Source: Pelagibius marinus (GTDB lineage Bacteria > Pseudomonadota > Alphaproteobacteria > Kiloniellales > Kiloniellaceae). From it: a stretch of 64,000 nt of DNA. Positions 28,398 through 37,724 of this stretch are shown here, one piece after another (position 1 is the first letter of the stretch; each line of letters begins with the position of its first letter). The stretch is taken from contig NZ_JACSDK010000001.1 of the NCBI RefSeq assembly GCF_014925385.1, positions 620,001-684,000 on the forward strand, in the 5' to 3' direction. A program made the translations under genes and the position numbers. The notes under the pieces were generated by a model. The model was not told the origin of the DNA. It worked only from the letters and a program-made list of their open reading frames with translations, and did no database searches.

Positions 28398-29612
28398 ATG
28401 GCGGAGTACGAGACTTTCGAGACCGGCCGGGCCCCGGTAAAGGCCTGGGTCAAGGGTGTTCCGGTGGAGGAGGCCGCGCGCCGCCAGCTGGAGAACATCG
28501 CGCGCCTGCCGTTCATCCACTCCCACGTGGCGGCCATGCCCGACGTGCATCTGGGCAAGGGCGCCACCGTCGGCTCGGTGATCGCCACCAAGGGGGCGAT
28601 CGTGCCGGCGGCGGTGGGCGTCGATATCGGCTGCGGCATGATGGCGATGCGTACCTCGCTCAGCGCCGCGCAGCTTCCCGACAGCCTGGCTGCGCTCCGC
28701 TCGGACATCGAGCGGGCGGTGCCGCACGGCGGCATCGGCGTGAAGGGCGGCTGGAAGGAGGGTATCCCCGATTCCGTCGGGCGGCGCTTTATCGCCAGCG
28801 GCCTGGCCGATCGCCTCGCGGTGATCGAGGGCAAGCACGAGAAGATCACGGGGGCGAACCACGTGGTCCACCTCGGCACGCTCGGTACCGGCAACCACTT
28901 CATCGAGGTCTGCCTCGATGAGGAGCAGCGGGTCTGGGTGATGCTGCACTCCGGCAGTCGGGGCATCGGCAACCGGATCGGCAGCTACTTCATCACCCAG
29001 GCGCGCGAGGCCCTGCTGCGCCGTGACGGCGCGGCCTCGGTGCCCGACCGCGACCTCGCCTGGTTCGAGGAGGGCGAAGCCCTCTTTGACGACTATGTCG
29101 AGGCCGTGCACTGGGCACAGGACTTCGCGCGGGCCAACCGCGAGGTGATGATGGAGCGGATCCTCCGGGTTCTGCGCGATCACTTCCCGGCCTTCCGTGT
29201 CGAGAAGGAAGCCGTCAACTGCCACCACAACTACGTGGCACGCGAGCGGCACTTCGATGCGGATGTCTGGGTGACGCGCAAGGGCGCGGTGCGTGCCGGC
29301 GACGGCGAGCTGGGGATCATCCCCGGCTCCATGGGCGCGCGCTCCTACATCGTCCGGGGGCTCGGCAAGGCCGAGTCCTTCTGCTCCTGCTCCCACGGGG
29401 CGGGGCGGACGATGAGCCGCTCGGAGGCCAAGCGCCGCTTCACCCTGGCCGACCACGCCGCCGCCACCGAGGGCGTCGAGTGCCGCAAGGACCAGGGGGT
29501 CATCGACGAGACCCCCCAGGCCTACAAGGACATCGACGCCGTCATGGCCGCCCAGCGCGACCTGGTGGCGGTGGAGCACACCCTGAAGCAGGTGCTCTGC
29601 GTGAAGGGATGA
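28398..29612 (+). CDS. rtcB: RNA-splicing ligase RtcB
   Basis: RtcB joins RNA 2',3'-cyclic-phosphate (or 3'-phosphate) and 5'-OH ends using GTP and Mn. The 404-residue protein has the expected residues: Cys79 in GVDIGCGMMA (metal), the HLGTLGTGNHFIEV block, LHSGSRGIGNRIG and His333 in CSCSHGAGRTMSR, the histidine that carries GMP. AAGGAG precedes ATG 28398. It starts a same-strand run with a nucleotidyltransferase, hen1 and pnkp, so both known bacterial RNA-repair routes meet here. No rtcA or RtcR-type sigma54 activator is in the window. Confidence 0.97.
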   Translation: MAEYETFETGRAPVKAWVKGVPVEEAARRQLENIARLPFIHSHVAAMPDVHLGKGATVGSVIATKGAIVPAAVGVDIGCGMMAMRTSLSAAQLPDSLAALRSDIERAVPHGGIGVKGGWKEGIPDSVGRRFIASGLADRLAVIEGKHEKITGANHVVHLGTLGTGNHFIEVCLDEEQRVWVMLHSGSRGIGNRIGSYFITQAREALLRRDGAASVPDRDLAWFEEGEALFDDYVEAVHWAQDFARANREVMMERILRVLRDHFPAFRVEKEAVNCHHNYVARERHFDADVWVTRKGAVRAGDGELGIIPGSMGARSYIVRGLGKAESFCSCSHGAGRTMSRSEAKRRFTLADHAAATEGVECRKDQGVIDETPQAYKDIDAVMAAQRDLVAVEHTLKQVLCVKG

Positions 29613-29720
29613 TACCCGGACCGGCGGCCCAAGCCCAGAAACCTGGGGAACGCCGGCCCGGAACGGGGCCGGCGGATCTTTCCACCGCCGGCCCCGGAAG
29701 AGGAAAGAACGAGCAAAGCC
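29613..29720 (+). other. Spacer with strong GC hairpin between rtcB and the NTase gene
   Basis: Within 108 bases, CGCCGGCCC and GGGGCCGGCG pair closely, and a third copy, CGCCGGCCCC, follows, so two alternative hairpins are possible. No T-run follows, so it is not a normal terminator; mutually exclusive folds could tune readthrough to the downstream repair genes. Interpretation only. Confidence 0.35.
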
Positions 29721-30524
29721 ATGACACCCCTTACGACCATCGCGCGGAACACCCGCGCCCTGATCGGCGAGAAGCTCGATGCAATCGAGCGGGAGCACGA
29801 GGTGCGCCTGCTCTTCGCGATCGAATCGGGCAGCCGTGCCTGGGGCTTCCCCTCGCCGGACAGCGATTACGACGTGCGCTTTGTCTATCTGCACCGGCCG
29901 GAGTGGTATCTCTCGGTGCAGGCGCGCCGCGACGTCATCGAACTGCCCATCGAAGGCGACCTCGACATCAACGGCTGGGACCTGAAGAAGGCCCTGCAGC
30001 TGTTGATCAAGCCGAACCCGGTACTCCTGGAATGGCTGCGCTCGCCCATCGTCTACCGCGCCGACGGCGAGGCGATGGTGAAGCTGGCCGACCTGGCGGA
30101 GCGCACGGCGCATCTGCGGCCTTCGGCCCATCACTACCTCCATCTCTGCGCCAGCCAGTACGCGCGCTTCATCGCCGGCAAGGACTCGGTGAAGTTGAAG
30201 AAGTACTTCTACGTGCTGCGCCCGGCGCTGGCGCTGATGTGGCTGCGCGCGCATCCTACGCGCCCGCTGCCCATGAACCTGGGCGCGCTGCGGGCCGGGC
30301 TCGACCTGCCGCTTGCGCTCTCGCAGTTCCTCGACGAGCTGCTGGCGCGCAAGGCCGAAACGCGGGAGCTGGGCGAAGGTCCGCGCCTGCCGCTGCTCGA
30401 CCGCCTGATCGAGGCGGAGATCGCCGCGGCTGAGGCCTCACTGCTGGAGCTCACCGCGCCGCCGCCCGACCTCCACGCGGCGGCCGACGCGCTGTTCCGC
30501 GACATGGTGCTGGAGAGCCGCTGA
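29721..30524 (+). CDS. YcgL-type predicted nucleotidyltransferase
   Basis: A 267-residue protein of the COG3541/YcgL group. The active-site region is IESGSRAWGFPSPDSDYDVR, i.e. G-S-x-A-x-G-x-x-x-x-x-S-D-x-D typical of polymerase-beta-type nucleotidyltransferases, followed by YLHRPEWYLSV. In other bacteria such genes are seen beside rtcB. Position here between rtcB and hen1, with a one-base overlap to hen1 (TGATG), argues for a role in RNA end processing. The substrate is unknown. Confidence 0.8.
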   Translation: MTPLTTIARNTRALIGEKLDAIEREHEVRLLFAIESGSRAWGFPSPDSDYDVRFVYLHRPEWYLSVQARRDVIELPIEGDLDINGWDLKKALQLLIKPNPVLLEWLRSPIVYRADGEAMVKLADLAERTAHLRPSAHHYLHLCASQYARFIAGKDSVKLKKYFYVLRPALALMWLRAHPTRPLPMNLGALRAGLDLPLALSQFLDELLARKAETRELGEGPRLPLLDRLIEAEIAAAEASLLELTAPPPDLHAAADALFRDMVLESR

Positions 30525-31924
30525 TGCTTCTAACTATTGAGACGACTCACCGTCCGGCCACGGATCTCGGGTTCCTGCTGCACAAGAATCCCGACCGCTT
30601 GCACGAGAAGAGCTTGTCCTTCGGCCGGGCGGTGATGTGCTTTCCGGAGGCGGACGAGGACCGTTGCCGTTTCGCGCTCACCGTCGAGGTCGACCCCATC
30701 GGCCTGGTGCGCGGCCGCGCGCCGGGGGCGTCCCTGCACGACCACTATGTGAACGATCGGCCCTATGCCGCTTCTTCGTTTCTCTCGGTTGCCATCGCCC
30801 GGGCTCTGAACACGGCCTTTGCCGGCCGCTCGAAGCATCGCCAAGAGCTGGCCGAGACGCCGATCCCGCTTGCGGTCACGGTCCTGCCGCTGGCCGCGCG
30901 TGGCAGCGAAGATCTCGCCAAGCGCCTTTTCGAACCGCTTGGCTACGAAGTCGAAACCCTGGCCCACGCCTTGGACCCGGCCCTGCCAGATTGGGGCGCC
31001 AGCCCCTATATCACGCTGCGCTTGGAGGGAAGTCTCACGCTGCGGGAGCTGCTGACGCACCTCTATGTGCTGGTGCCGGTGCTCGACAACTCCAAGCACT
31101 ACTACGTCGACGACGACGAAGTGGAGAAGTTGGTGGCCAAGGGCGCGGGCTGGCTGGAGCAGCATCCGGAGCGCGACTTCATCGTCAACCGCGCGCTGAA
31201 ACGCCGGCGCCGCCTGGTGCGGGAGGCCTTGGCGCGCCTGACCGAAGAGGACGAGGCGGACGATGCCGACGAGCCGGCGCGCCAGGACGAGGCTGAGGAC
31301 GCCCTGGAGCGGCCGATCCGCCTTAACGACCTGCGCATGGCGCGGGTGACGGAGGTTCTCGCGGCGTCTGGTGCGCGGCGGGTGGTCGACCTCGGCTGCG
31401 GCGAAGGGCGCCTGCTGCGCGAGCTGCTGGCGAGCCGCCAGTTCGAGGAGGTGGTGGGCGTTGACACGTCCTTGCGCAGCCTGGAGCGCGCGTCGCAGCG
31501 CCTGAAGCTCGACCGTATGCCGGAACGCCAGGCGGCGCGGCTGAAACTGCTGCATGGCGCCTTGACCTATCGCGACCGGCGCCTTGAAGGCTATGACGCC
31601 GCGGCGCTGGTCGAAGTGATCGAGCACATCGACCAGGACCGGCATCCGGCCCTGGAGCGCGCCCTTTTCGAATTCATGGCGCCGCCCCTGGTCGTTGTGA
31701 CGACACCCAACCGGGAATACAACGCGCTGTTTGAGAACATGCCGGCAGGTGCACTGCGCCACGGCGACCACCGCTTCGAGTGGACGCGCGCGGAGTTCGA
31801 GTCCTGGGCGCACGGCGTCGCCGAGCGCTTCGGCTACGCGCTGCACCTGGAGGGCATCGGCGAGGTGCATGCCGAGCTCGGGGCACCGACACAGATGGCG
31901 ATCTTTGAAAGGGGGCGGCAGTGA
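30524..31924 (+). CDS. hen1: Hen1, RNA 3'-terminal 2'-O-methyltransferase
   Basis: A 466-residue bacterial Hen1. The N-terminal half (1-240; MLLTIETTHRPATDLGFLLH) is the domain that binds and activates the Pnkp ligase. The C-terminal half is the methyltransferase: RRVVDLGCGEGRLL binds SAM near 286-298, and E364-x-x-E367-H368 plus His416 are the metal-binding set of Hen1. In the known system it methylates the 3'-terminal ribose at the break before Pnkp seals it, so that the repaired RNA resists recleavage. It overlaps pnkp by GTGA. Confidence 0.95.
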   Translation: MLLTIETTHRPATDLGFLLHKNPDRLHEKSLSFGRAVMCFPEADEDRCRFALTVEVDPIGLVRGRAPGASLHDHYVNDRPYAASSFLSVAIARALNTAFAGRSKHRQELAETPIPLAVTVLPLAARGSEDLAKRLFEPLGYEVETLAHALDPALPDWGASPYITLRLEGSLTLRELLTHLYVLVPVLDNSKHYYVDDDEVEKLVAKGAGWLEQHPERDFIVNRALKRRRRLVREALARLTEEDEADDADEPARQDEAEDALERPIRLNDLRMARVTEVLAASGARRVVDLGCGEGRLLRELLASRQFEEVVGVDTSLRSLERASQRLKLDRMPERQAARLKLLHGALTYRDRRLEGYDAAALVEVIEHIDQDRHPALERALFEFMAPPLVVVTTPNREYNALFENMPAGALRHGDHRFEWTRAEFESWAHGVAERFGYALHLEGIGEVHAELGAPTQMAIFERGRQ

Positions 31925-34485
31925 AGACCATCAATCTGCCGGAATTCTGCCTGGTCGTGCTGATCGGTCCTTCGGGGGCCGGCAAGTCGACCTTTGCTCG
32001 CAAGCACTTCCTGGCAAGTGAGGTGATTTCCTCGGATTTCTGCCGCGGGCTTGTGGCTGATGACGAGAACGATCAATCCGTTACCGGAGCGGCCTTCGAT
32101 CTGGTGCACTTCATCGCGGAGAAGCGGTTGCAGGGTCGCCGCCTCGCGGTGATCGATGCCACCAACGTGCGCAGCGAGGACCGGGCCAGCTACGTCCGTA
32201 TTGCCCGCAAATTCCACGCACTGCCTGTGGCCATCGTTCTCAATCCGGGCGAGTCTGTTTGCCAGGAGCGCAATGCCGCTCGGCCGGACCGACAGTTCGG
32301 ACCGCATGTAGTGCGCAATCACATCCGAGCGCTGAAGCGCGGCATCCGCAAGCTGCAGAAGGAGGGCTTCCGCCAAGTGCACGAGTTCCGCAGCAGCGAG
32401 GAGATCGAAGTCGTCGAGATTTCACGCCAGCCGTTGTGGACCGACAAGCGCGCCGAGTCCGGCCCCTTCGACATCATCGGCGACATCCACGGTTGCTGCG
32501 ACGAGCTGGAAAGCCTGCTCGCCGGGCTCGGCTATGAGGTCCACTTCGAGGGAGAGGGCGAGGCGCGGCGCTGCACTGTCGCCGCGCCGGCCGGGCGGCG
32601 CGCGGTCTTCGTCGGCGATCTCGTCGACCGCGGGCCGCGCTCGCCTGACGTGCTGCGTCTCGTCATGTCGATGGTGCGGGCGGGAACGGCCTTTTGCGTG
32701 ATCGGCAATCACGAGAACAAGTTCCTGCGCTGGCTGAACGGGCGCAACGTGAAGCCAACCCATGGCCTGGCGGAGACCATCGCCCAGATGGAGGAAGAGC
32801 CCGAGAGCTTCCGCGAGGAGGTGCGGACCTTCCTGGACGGCCTGCTCAGCCACGCCTGGCTCGACGGCGGCAAGCTGGTGGTGGCCCATGCCGGGCTGCG
32901 CGAGGACATGATCGGACGCGCCTCGGGTGCCGTGCGCTCCTTCTGCATGTACGGCGAGACGACTGGGGAGACCGACGAGTTCGGCCTGCCGGTTCGCTAC
33001 AACTGGGCCGCCGACTACCGCGGCAGGACCACGGTGGTCTACGGTCACACACCGGTCCCAGAAGCCGAATGGTTGAACGACACCATCTGCATCGATACCG
33101 GCTGCGTCTTCGGCGGCAAGCTGACGGCTCTGCGCTGGCCGGAGCGCGAGCTGGTTTCGGTGCCTGCGGTCCGCACCTACTTCGAGCCGGCGCGCCCGCT
33201 GCAGCCGCAGGCTAAGGCCCGTGAGGCCCAGGCGGAAGCCGACGACATGCTCGACCTGGAGGACGTGCGCGGCAAGCGCCAGATCGAAACCCGCTTTGGG
33301 GGGCGGATGACGATCAACGAGGCCAACGCCGCCGCGGCCTTGGAGGCGATGACGCGTTTCGCGGTCAATCCCAAGTGGCTGGTCTACCTGCCGCCGACCA
33401 TGTCGCCGTCGGAGACGAGCCGGCGCGAGGGCTTGCTCGAGCATCCGCTGGAGGCCTTCGACTACTTCCGTAAGGAGCAGGTCGCCACCGTGGTCTGCCA
33501 GGAAAAGCACATGGGCTCGCGCGCGGTCATGGTTGTCTGCCGCTCGCCCGAGGTGGCGCAGGCCCGCTTCGGCACCCTGGGGCCGGAAAGCGGCGCCATC
33601 TACTCGCGCACCGGCCGCGATTTCTTCCTGGACGGCGAGAAGACGGAGGCGGTGCTGGCCCGCGTGCGGCAGGCGGCGGACCGCGCCGGTCTGTGGGACA
33701 GCCTGGAAAGCGACTGGTTCGTGCTCGATGCGGAGATTATGCCCTGGTCGGCCAAGGCGCAGTCGCTGCTGCGCGTGCAGTACGCACCCGTCGGGGTCGC
33801 GGCAAGTATGGATTTTGCCGCGCGTGCCGAGGTCTTCCAGGCCGCGGCGGCGCGCGGCATCGATGTCGAGGATCGCGACCTGACCGCCTTGCGCCAGTTC
33901 GCTCTTGCCGGGCGCTATGCCGCTGCCTGGCGCCGCTACTGCTGGCCGGTGGAGAACCTCGACGACTATCGCATCGCGCCCTTCCACCTGCTGGCCAGCG
34001 AAGGCGCGGTCCACACGGACAAGGATCACCGCTGGCATATGGCGCAACTGGCCGCGCTGACCTGTGGTGATGATCCGCTGCTCATGGCGACATCGCATCG
34101 CTTCGTCGATCTGGACGATCCCGAGGCGGTCGACGGAGCCGTCTTCTGGTGGGAAACGATGACCGAGGCGGGCGGCGAGGGCATGGTGGTAAAACCTCTC
34201 GACTTCTTCGCCAAGGGGCCGCGCGGCTTCGTGCAGCCGGCGGTCAAGTGCCGCGGCAAGGAGTACCTGCGCATCATCTACGGGCTGGACTATGACCAGC
34301 CGGGAAACCTGGAGCGTCTGCGCAACCGGGGACTCGGGCGCAAGCGCGCGCTGGCGCGCCGTGAGGCGGCCCTGGGACAGGAGGCGCTGGAGCGCTTCGT
34401 CGCCGGCGCACCGCTGCGCCGCGTGCATGAGTGCGTCTTTGCCGTGCTGGCCTTGGAGAGCGAACCGGTCGATCCTCGCCTTTAA
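31921..34485 (+). CDS. pnkp: Bacterial Pnkp (polynucleotide kinase-phosphatase-ligase)
   Basis: An 854-residue three-domain RNA-repair enzyme. Residues 1-170 are the kinase (GPSGAGKST at 16-24). Residues 180-420 are a calcineurin-like phosphatase with GDIHG (187-191), GDLVDRG (232-238) and GNHE (262-265). Residues 460-854 are the adenylyltransferase with CQEKHMGSRAV, catalytic Lys529. It heals 5'-OH and 2',3'-cyclic-phosphate ends and, with Hen1, seals them. The length matches family members near 850 residues. The GTG start at 31921 overlaps the hen1 stop. All catalytic motifs are intact, so the system is probably active. Confidence 0.96.
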   Translation: MKTINLPEFCLVVLIGPSGAGKSTFARKHFLASEVISSDFCRGLVADDENDQSVTGAAFDLVHFIAEKRLQGRRLAVIDATNVRSEDRASYVRIARKFHALPVAIVLNPGESVCQERNAARPDRQFGPHVVRNHIRALKRGIRKLQKEGFRQVHEFRSSEEIEVVEISRQPLWTDKRAESGPFDIIGDIHGCCDELESLLAGLGYEVHFEGEGEARRCTVAAPAGRRAVFVGDLVDRGPRSPDVLRLVMSMVRAGTAFCVIGNHENKFLRWLNGRNVKPTHGLAETIAQMEEEPESFREEVRTFLDGLLSHAWLDGGKLVVAHAGLREDMIGRASGAVRSFCMYGETTGETDEFGLPVRYNWAADYRGRTTVVYGHTPVPEAEWLNDTICIDTGCVFGGKLTALRWPERELVSVPAVRTYFEPARPLQPQAKAREAQAEADDMLDLEDVRGKRQIETRFGGRMTINEANAAAALEAMTRFAVNPKWLVYLPPTMSPSETSRREGLLEHPLEAFDYFRKEQVATVVCQEKHMGSRAVMVVCRSPEVAQARFGTLGPESGAIYSRTGRDFFLDGEKTEAVLARVRQAADRAGLWDSLESDWFVLDAEIMPWSAKAQSLLRVQYAPVGVAASMDFAARAEVFQAAAARGIDVEDRDLTALRQFALAGRYAAAWRRYCWPVENLDDYRIAPFHLLASEGAVHTDKDHRWHMAQLAALTCGDDPLLMATSHRFVDLDDPEAVDGAVFWWETMTEAGGEGMVVKPLDFFAKGPRGFVQPAVKCRGKEYLRIIYGLDYDQPGNLERLRNRGLGRKRALARREAALGQEALERFVAGAPLRRVHECVFAVLALESEPVDPRL

Positions 34486-34606
34486 GGGTCTGCCTGCTCC
34501 TTAAGAGGTAGCGGCGGCTCTTTGGCGCTAGGCTGCTTGACGGCGCGGGGCGATTGGCCGGACACTCTTCCCAATCCACAAAGAACAGCGACGGGGAAGG
34601 TGTGTG

Positions 34607-36559
34607 ATGCCGAGATCCCAAAGCGGCGACGGCAAGACCTACGGGGGTGTCGTCAAGGACCCCCTCGACCTGCGCGACCTGGTCTACGAAAGCGGCCTCT
34701 TCGAGCTGCCCTTCGCGATCGACAACCGTCCCTTCGTGCCGGTGATCCTGGACCAGGGGCAGGAGGGCGCCTGCACCGGCTTCGGCCTGGCCGCTGTGGT
34801 GAACTTCCTGCACCACAACCGCTCCGACTTCACCGCCGCCCGGCGCAAGACCTACAAGAAGAAAGAGAACGGCGCCAGTGCGCGCATGCTCTACGAGATG
34901 GCCAAGCGCTACGACGAGTGGCAGGGCGAGAACTACGACGGCTCTTCCATCCGCGGCGCCATGAAGGGCTGGTCGCGCCACGGGGTCTGCACCTGGGGCG
35001 ACTGGCCCTACGACGCGCGCAAGCCGGGCAAGCTGACGCCGCAGCGCCAGCGCAACGCGCTAAATCATCCACTGGGCGCCTACTACCGGGTGCGCCACCT
35101 CTATCTCAACAACATGCAGGCCGCCCTGACCGAGGCCGGCATCCTCTACGCCAGCGCCTCGGTCCACGAAGGCTGGCAGCAGGTCGGCGCCGACGGGATG
35201 ATCCCCTACAGCAAGAACAAGATCGGCGGCCATGCCTTCGCCATCGTCGGCTACGACGACCGCGGTTTCTGGATCCAGAACTCCTGGGGCCCGCGCTGGG
35301 GCGCCAAGGGCTTCTGCCACATCGGCTACGACGACTGGCTGGAGAACGCCTTCGACTGCTGGGTGGCGCGCCTCGGCGTGCCGGCGCTCAGCTTCGCCGG
35401 CGGTGATTCCATGGTGCACGGCCGGGCCTCGGAGTTCGGCTTCATCCCCGACGAGTCGGTGGTGCTGGACACCATCCGCCCGCACTTCGTGAACCTGGGC
35501 AACGACGGGAACTTCTCGCAGTCCGGCATCTACTCCAGCGACAAGGCGGAGGTCGACGAGGTGGTGCTCGGCGGCTTCAAGAAGACCTCCAAGAACTGGG
35601 CCGGGCCAAAGAAGCTCGCCATCTACTGCCACGGCGGTCTCAACAATGAAAAGGCCTCGGCCTCGCGCATCGCCTCGATGCAGCCCTACTTCCTCGGCAA
35701 CGAGATCTACCCGCTGCACTTCATGTGGGAGACCGGCTTCCTCGATTCCGTGAAGGGGATCGTTCAGGACGCCTTCCGCCGCGGCCGCTTCGAGGGTTGG
35801 GCCGACAAGATGAAGGACCGCTTCTTCGACCTGCTGGACGAAGGCGTGGAGCTGGCCTCGCGGCCCCTGGGCAAGCCGGTGTGGAGCCAGATGAAGGACA
35901 ACGCGATGCGGGCCTCCGGCGCGAACGGCGGCGCCCGCTACACCGCGGCGCGCATCGCCGCCACCTTCGCGGAGCTGGACGGCAAGGCGGAACTGCACCT
36001 GGTCGGCCACAGCGCCGGCAGCATCTTCATCGGCCACCTGCTGCCGGTGCTGGTGGAACTGGGGCTGCCGGTGAAGTCGCTGACGCTCTTCGCCCCGGCC
36101 TGCACCCTGGAGCTCTTCGACGCCAACATCTCCGGGCACCTGGGCCGGGAGGTGGAGCGCTTCGCGCTCTTCAACCTGACCGACGAGGTGGAGCAGGACG
36201 ACAATGTCGGCGGCGTCTACCACAAGAGCCTGCTCTACCTGGTGACCGAGGCCTTCGAGACGCGCCACCGCGTACCGCTGCTGGGCATGGAGGCGGGCTT
36301 GACGGCGCGCAAGAAGAGGGACAACGCCAGCGCCGCGGAAGAGGCGGAGCGCAAGCTGGTCGAGCGGGTGCGCCGTTCCATCGGCAGCGAGGTCAAGCCG
36401 GGCAACGAGAAGACGGTGATCCGCACCCTGGGCCTGCCCCAGGCGGTGAAGCCGAAGTCGAAGAGCACCAGCCACGGCGGCTTCGACAACGACGAAGACA
36501 CCCTCAACTCCATGCTGCGCGTCATCACCGGCAAGCAGAAGCTGGCGAAGGAGTTCTAG
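34607..36559 (+). CDS. Papain-like (C1) peptidase fused to alpha/beta hydrolase
   Basis: A 650-residue two-enzyme fusion. The N-terminal half is a C1-type peptidase with a full catalytic set: Gln50 and Cys56 in LDQGQEGACTGFG (spacing as in papain), His209 in GGHAFAIVGYDD and Asn225 in IQNSWGPRWGAKGF. The C-terminal half (335-600) has an alpha/beta-hydrolase pattern: oxyanion-type AIYCHGGLNN and nucleophile Ser469 in LHLVGHSAGSIFIG. No signal peptide is visible, so it is probably cytoplasmic. ATG 34607 follows GGGGAAGG. The two catalytic activities, likely peptidase and lipase/esterase, in one chain with downstream DUF2589 genes suggest an effector. The substrate is unknown. Confidence 0.8.
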   Translation: MPRSQSGDGKTYGGVVKDPLDLRDLVYESGLFELPFAIDNRPFVPVILDQGQEGACTGFGLAAVVNFLHHNRSDFTAARRKTYKKKENGASARMLYEMAKRYDEWQGENYDGSSIRGAMKGWSRHGVCTWGDWPYDARKPGKLTPQRQRNALNHPLGAYYRVRHLYLNNMQAALTEAGILYASASVHEGWQQVGADGMIPYSKNKIGGHAFAIVGYDDRGFWIQNSWGPRWGAKGFCHIGYDDWLENAFDCWVARLGVPALSFAGGDSMVHGRASEFGFIPDESVVLDTIRPHFVNLGNDGNFSQSGIYSSDKAEVDEVVLGGFKKTSKNWAGPKKLAIYCHGGLNNEKASASRIASMQPYFLGNEIYPLHFMWETGFLDSVKGIVQDAFRRGRFEGWADKMKDRFFDLLDEGVELASRPLGKPVWSQMKDNAMRASGANGGARYTAARIAATFAELDGKAELHLVGHSAGSIFIGHLLPVLVELGLPVKSLTLFAPACTLELFDANISGHLGREVERFALFNLTDEVEQDDNVGGVYHKSLLYLVTEAFETRHRVPLLGMEAGLTARKKRDNASAAEEAERKLVERVRRSIGSEVKPGNEKTVIRTLGLPQAVKPKSKSTSHGGFDNDEDTLNSMLRVITGKQKLAKEF

Positions 36560-36936
36560 GCGCCTGACAGTCTAGAGGGACGCCTTTCGGATTCAGTTCT
36601 GGAAGGCCGCCGCTGTGCGGAGAATTCACGCGGCGGCTGTCGCCGGGCCGTTTTTCCTTCGCCAAGACCTCGGCGGCTCAGGACTGGCGCGCCCGCGCCT
36701 CGGGACTTCACGGCAATACAGTATGGTGAAAGGGGGCGGTTTCATTTCTCCGGGGCCACATTTATATCACAGAGTTACTTTGAAACTACGCGGATGGAAG
36801 TAATCCCTTTGTGCCGGAAAGCTAATTGCTGCCTTAAAACCAGCCGGATATACTCTGTCGACAATAGGACGCCGCACCTAGGCCGGGGGATGTGCTGAGC
36901 CTGTGGCGGCGGCAGACATAGGGTGGAGGGGAGACC
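36560..36936 (+). other. Intergenic region with terminator-like hairpin and promoter
   Basis: 377 bases without a gene. An 8-bp stem GCCGCCGC/GCGGCGGC (36606-36613, 36630-36637) is followed 13 bases on by TTTTT (36651-36655), a weak terminator candidate for the fusion gene. Downstream is the promoter at 36826-36854. The 36710-36880 stretch is noticeably A/T-richer than its surroundings. Confidence 0.5.
36826..36854 (+). promoter_or_regulatory. Sigma70-type promoter of the DUF2589 operon
   Basis: TTGCTG (36826-36831), a 17-base spacer and TATACT (36849-36854), a good match to the consensus, 82 bases upstream of the first DUF2589-like gene. Confidence 0.7.
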
Positions 36937-37527
36937 ATGGCAGTCGCAGGTGAATTACAGGCACTTCCGTTCGGCTCGCTGATCGGCGGACCGCTCGACG
37001 CGGCGATCGAGGCCCAGGCCCGCGCGGCCATGTCGTCGGTCAACTTCATCCGCAACATCGGCTTCGACGACAAGGGCGCGGTCCAGAACATCACCTTCAC
37101 CGCGAAGAAGGGGAAGACCGAGAGCGAGATCACGGTGCCGCTCCTGACCATCGTGCCGATCCCCTTCATCCGCATCGACGAGATGACCATCGACTTCAAG
37201 GCCAACGTCTCCTCCAGCACGGAAAGCGAGGACAAGACGGTCCAGTCGGTGAACAAGCAGGCCAAGGTCAACGCCAGCGCGCGCTACCTCTTCTTCAAGG
37301 CGAGCCTGGAAGCCTCGATCTCCTCCAAGAAGGATTCGGAGTCGACCAAGAACTCCAAGTACGCGGTGGAGACCACCATCGACGTCCATGTCCACGCCGT
37401 GCAGGACGAGCTGCCGGCCGGCCTCGCCAAGATGTTGAACATCCTGGCCGACACCATCCAGGCGCCGCCGGCGATCGCCGAGCAGCCGGGTGGCGGTGGC
37501 GGCGGCGGAGGCGGCGGGGGAAACTGA
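36937..37527 (+). CDS. DUF2589-like protein A
   Basis: A 196-residue protein matching the DUF2589 pattern: SLIGGPLDAAIEAQARAAMS, then FIRNIGFDDKGAVQNITF, then ESEITVPLLTIVPIPFIRID and an ELPAGLAKMLNILADTIQ helix near the end. It finishes with a run of ten glycines plus Asn. The same three blocks recur in the gene at 38597, so the two are paralogues. The biochemical role of DUF2589 is not established. No signal or membrane segment is visible. It is first behind the 36826 promoter. Confidence 0.8.
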   Translation: MAVAGELQALPFGSLIGGPLDAAIEAQARAAMSSVNFIRNIGFDDKGAVQNITFTAKKGKTESEITVPLLTIVPIPFIRIDEMTIDFKANVSSSTESEDKTVQSVNKQAKVNASARYLFFKASLEASISSKKDSESTKNSKYAVETTIDVHVHAVQDELPAGLAKMLNILADTIQAPPAIAEQPGGGGGGGGGGGN

Positions 37528-37724
37528 TCGCGCTGGGGCCGTCTGAAGACGGCAAGCTGCCGGGCCGTCCCAGCGCTGTCACGCGTTTCCGCCGGGTGCA
37601 GACCCGCCTGTGGTGCGGGCTGATCGGCTGGCTGGGCGGCTGGCGTGCGGGGCGCAACCCGGCGTAGTCTGGGGAAGCGGCGGGGCGAAGGCCCGGCGCC
37701 GAGGGGGAGGCAAAGCAAGACCGA

